From NCBI GenBank assembly GCA_022827185.1, contig JAJDTM010000030.1, forward strand, positions 115,769-179,768: 64,000 nt of DNA. The letters are read 5' to 3'. Below are positions 61,728 to 64,000 of the stretch, one piece after another. The stretch comes from Candidatus Poribacteria bacterium (GTDB lineage Bacteria; Poribacteria; WGA-4E; WGA-3G). The translations under genes were made by a program, and so were the position numbers. Each line of letters starts with the position of its first letter. Positions within the stretch are counted from its first letter, which is position 1. Under the pieces are notes generated by a model, which was not told where the DNA came from, searched no databases, and saw only the letters and a program-made list of their open reading frames with translations.

Positions 61728-62702
61728 TTAGTCTTGTGTTTTCATTTGCCCCCAGACTGTGGTAAGCAACTGCGGTTGTGGGGCAACAGGTAAAACTTTT
61801 GGGTCAAACCAATCCCACCCTATATTCTGTCCGTGACGTATGGTTGGACCCAAGCGCGCGAGTTCTGTCTTGATGTGAGAGTTGAGATTTATTTTAAACA
61901 GTAGTTTCGCGTCTCCGACTGTTTTTCGATAAAGGAGTTCTTTCCCATCGGGCGACCATGCCGGTATTCCAAATGCATTTTCAACGATTTCTTCACATTT
62001 TTTGCCATCACGCCGAATAATGTAGATACCGGACTTCGCCCCCCATTTCCGCAATGCGAAGGCGATGTGTTTTCCATCGGGCGACCAAGCAGGATAGTGG
62101 ATGTGGCTTCCCAGGGTCTTTGGAAGAAATGTCTCTTGCTCACGCGTTTTTAGGTTAATAATCCGAATACGCCATTCTGTCGGATTGCCACTCACAAAAG
62201 CGATCTCGGTGCCATCAGGTGACCAAGCGGGAAACCCACCGGGATATATTCCAGATTCGGCAACTCGTTCCGCCTCACCGCCACCGAGTGTATTGGTATA
62301 TACGGCCCAATCGGGTTCGGGTGAATATGTATGGTAAGCGATGTGTTTTCCATCGGGCGACCAAGCGGGCGCGGTTCTGTAGTCCAAGTCATTGAACGCG
62401 CGTCGGATATTTTTTCCATTAGCATCCATGAGATAGATGTCGTAAAGTCCTTTGTGGTCTCGTTCTGAGACGAAAGCGATGTGTTCGCCGTTTGGAGACC
62501 ATGTGGGGTCGAAATCATCTCCGGGGTGATGGGTTAATCTGATCTCTTCACTCCCGTCAGCGTTCATTATATAGATTTCGGCATTGCCATTCCGAGTGGA
62601 GGTGAACACAATTTTAGCGCGCTTCGGGGCTTGCGCGCAGACATGAAAAATGCTTGATAACGCGAACAGCAAGCTGGTAATCAGTAAAATGGAAAGTTTC
62701 AT
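61728..62702 (-). CDS. Secreted TolB-type (PD40) beta-propeller, array member 1 (first in operon)
   Basis: 324 residues. The signal peptide differs from the others (MKLSILLITSLLFALSSIFH) and ends near VCAQA. Six PD40 blades as in the siblings. Ends LLTTVWGQMKTQD. First gene of the array, behind the promoter at 62730-62758 and downstream of the TonB-domain lipoprotein gene. Confidence 0.9.
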   Translation of the reverse strand: MKLSILLITSLLFALSSIFHVCAQAPKRAKIVFTSTRNGNAEIYIMNADGSEEIRLTHHPGDDFDPTWSPNGEHIAFVSERDHKGLYDIYLMDANGKNIRRAFNDLDYRTAPAWSPDGKHIAYHTYSPEPDWAVYTNTLGGGEAERVAESGIYPGGFPAWSPDGTEIAFVSGNPTEWRIRIINLKTREQETFLPKTLGSHIHYPAWSPDGKHIAFALRKWGAKSGIYIIRRDGKKCEEIVENAFGIPAWSPDGKELLYRKTVGDAKLLFKINLNSHIKTELARLGPTIRHGQNIGWDWFDPKVLPVAPQPQLLTTVWGQMKTQD

Positions 62703-62729
62703 AGTTTTAAGGTTAGCAATAGATAAGGC

Positions 62730-62758
62730 AGTATAAAGCTTTTGAGCGTTTTCATCAA
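62730..62758 (-). promoter_or_regulatory. Probable promoter of the beta-propeller array
   Basis: Minus strand TTGATG (62758-62753), a 17-bp spacer and TATACT (62735-62730), 28 nt upstream of the first array start. It lies in the 72-nt gap after the TonB-domain gene. Confidence 0.55.
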
Positions 62759-62774
62759 TGGTTGTATCCTGTGG

Positions 62775-63962
62775 TCAGTTAGCATTCGTAATTGCGAAAC
62801 TAAAGGGTATTTTAACCTGGGTACTGATAGGTTTACCTCCCTTCATCGCAGGGTGAAAAGTGCTTTTCTTCAACGCCTTAATCGCTGCCTCTTCGAGTCC
62901 AAATCCGAGTTTCGTCAGTGCTACAATGTCTTGAGGGATGCCGTTTTCATCAATGGTTACCTGTAAAGTAACCTTGCCTCCCTTTTCTGCCTCTTTGGCA
63001 CTCTTCGGATATTTTGCGTCCACTTTAGTCTTGTACTTGGGGGCAACCCATTCGTCTGCGCGCCGCGCAACAAGGTCTTTGAGCTCAAGCGGTTTCTTCG
63101 GTGATGCAGTATCAGATTTATGAATCTCTGATGGCTTCCGCTGTATTTGCCCGGTTGGTGCCTTCGTTTCCGGTTCCACTGTTACAGTAATACCGTTCGA
63201 TACAAGCGATGCCTTTCCACGCAGCGATTTGACGGGTAGGTAAATATCTTTCACCGCATCCTTTTGTCTTTCCTGAATAAACTTAATTTGTTCTTGGTAG
63301 TAACTAAGGGCATCCTGCTTTGCGGCACCTTGAAGGTTCGGATCTTTCTGGAGGCGCGCCATATCTTGTCTTAGTTCGCGTATTTCAGGGTGTTCCTCGG
63401 TTATAGATTCTTTGTAAACCTCCAATTCAATTGCAAGCGTCAAGGTGTATGTTCCCGGTTGTAGCTGGTAGTACTTCTGAATATCTTTCAATTTTAATTC
63501 TTGATTTGCGGATGCTTTGAGTTCAAATCCCTGAATGCATCGGGTCGATTTTCCATCGCTCCCTTTAACATATTTCTGTGGGTTCTCTTGCGTAATCAGA
63601 TGCTTCGGTTTAATGGTCTGTCCATTCGCGTCTGTCACAGTTATTTGCGTAAATGCGCCCCTCGTTGCGAGGCTGAAAAAGGGCACGAGGAGATCAAATT
63701 TCCCGTTCTGAATGTTAAGTTCAAGCGGAATGGCTTCATTCGCGGCATAGTTCGTTTTAGGCGTTGAAATCTGGAGTTCAGCGAGGGCAGTTGGGGTTTC
63801 CGTTTCTGCATTTGATGCGGTTTCGCCGGTCTCTGTTTGCGTTTGGGATGTCGTTGTCTGTAAGTTTCCGAGGCATCCAGCAAGGTTAACAACACTGAGA
63901 ACAAGACAGATAGCGATAAATTTGGGTGTAATTTTCAGGTTTCCAATGTTGAGAAATATCAT
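62775..63962 (-). CDS. Lipoprotein with TonB C-terminal domain
   Basis: 395 residues, ATG after AGGAGGAATAACG. Signal peptide with lipobox LAGC (Cys30), then a Thr/Glu-rich linker, a beta domain (about 60-190), a helical stretch rich in Lys/Gln, and a TonB C-terminal domain (about 305-392). The latter shows the P-x-Y-P-xx-A pattern as DAKYPKSAKEAEKGGKVTLQ, the phrase TIDENGIPQDIVALTKLGFG, and FHPAMKGGKPISTQVKIPFSF. Ordinary TonB is anchored by a membrane helix; here the anchor is a lipid. No ExbB/ExbD genes are in the window. Confidence 0.85.
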   Translation of the reverse strand: MIFLNIGNLKITPKFIAICLVLSVVNLAGCLGNLQTTTSQTQTETGETASNAETETPTALAELQISTPKTNYAANEAIPLELNIQNGKFDLLVPFFSLATRGAFTQITVTDANGQTIKPKHLITQENPQKYVKGSDGKSTRCIQGFELKASANQELKLKDIQKYYQLQPGTYTLTLAIELEVYKESITEEHPEIRELRQDMARLQKDPNLQGAAKQDALSYYQEQIKFIQERQKDAVKDIYLPVKSLRGKASLVSNGITVTVEPETKAPTGQIQRKPSEIHKSDTASPKKPLELKDLVARRADEWVAPKYKTKVDAKYPKSAKEAEKGGKVTLQVTIDENGIPQDIVALTKLGFGLEEAAIKALKKSTFHPAMKGGKPISTQVKIPFSFAITNAN

Positions 63963-64000
63963 CGTTATTCCTCCTAATATGTTATGGTTTTTGTAGATAG

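Overview
The window reads as a piece of a bacterial chromosome at roughly half GC. The gene content and several signature sequences suggest a Candidatus Poribacteria-type (sponge-associated or marine) genome. These include a C-terminal sorting-type domain with the core PNPFNPETWIPYQ, many phytanoyl-CoA-dioxygenase-like (PhyH), Gfo/Idh/MocA and enolase-superfamily genes, secreted beta-propellers, and dense short palindromic repeats. The assignment rests on recognition of family style only; no 16S or marker search was possible.

Layout. 1-4646: the 3' part of a giant cadherin-repeat surface protein. 4647-5507: repeat-rich non-coding DNA. 5508-5690: tRNA-Leu(TAA) and an initiator tRNA-Met. 5.9-9.4 kb: a secreted laminin-G/DUF1080-like protein, a PhyH dioxygenase and a WD40 protein. 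9.5-11.7 kb: tRNA(CAT), tilS and hpt. 11.7-15.7 kb: a di-haem cytochrome c behind a consensus promoter, a lipoprotein, and an envelope pair made of a LysM-M23 peptidase and a beta-barrel/lytic-transglycosylase fusion. 15.8-20.4 kb: three Gfo/Idh/MocA oxidoreductases and an enolase-superfamily enzyme. 20.6-23.0 kb: two tandem branched-chain-amino-acid-type binding lipoproteins. 23-30 kb: an adenine methylase, a second secreted DUF1080-like protein, an FAD oxidase, membrane and coiled-coil unknowns, PhyH and enolase-superfamily genes. 30-33 kb: DUF1854 plus an unusual ABC exporter. 33-36 kb: cupin, SDR and NhaC-type antiporter. 36-39.5 kb: an enolase-superfamily enzyme and two PhyH genes. 39.6-41.5 kb: an ATPase/nuclease pair that looks like a small defence module. 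41.8-43.8 kb: a YyaL/DUF255 protein. 43.9-44.8 kb: a MITE-like element and two tRNAs flanking a DUF1801 gene.

44.8-57.5 kb is a complete minus-strand complex I operon, nuoABCD-x-y-HIJKL-z-MN. It lacks nuoE, nuoF and nuoG. Where those genes normally sit there are two small genes (x, y), and a third 58-residue membrane protein (z, 47984-48160) lies between nuoL and nuoM. This implies a quinone-reducing proton pump fed by something other than the usual NADH module, such as ferredoxin or a separately encoded input module. 57.7-62.7 kb is an array of five paralogous secreted TolB-type beta-propellers with constant 24-nt spacers, preceded by a lipoprotein with a TonB C-terminal domain (62775-63962).

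Cross-cutting signals: (i) seven secreted proteins from different families end in the same short motif, L-T-T-x-W-G-x-x-K; (ii) several palindromic repeat families occur between genes, and one copy lies in frame inside nuoL; (iii) one short leader repeat (core AACCGCAAGG) supplies the Shine-Dalgarno sequence of at least three unrelated genes; (iv) the 40-kb ATPase/ExK-nuclease pair is a candidate undescribed defence system. Many enzymes (PhyH, MR, Gfo/Idh, SDR, DAO) fit breakdown of diverse small organic or sugar-acid substrates, but individual substrates cannot be read from sequence.
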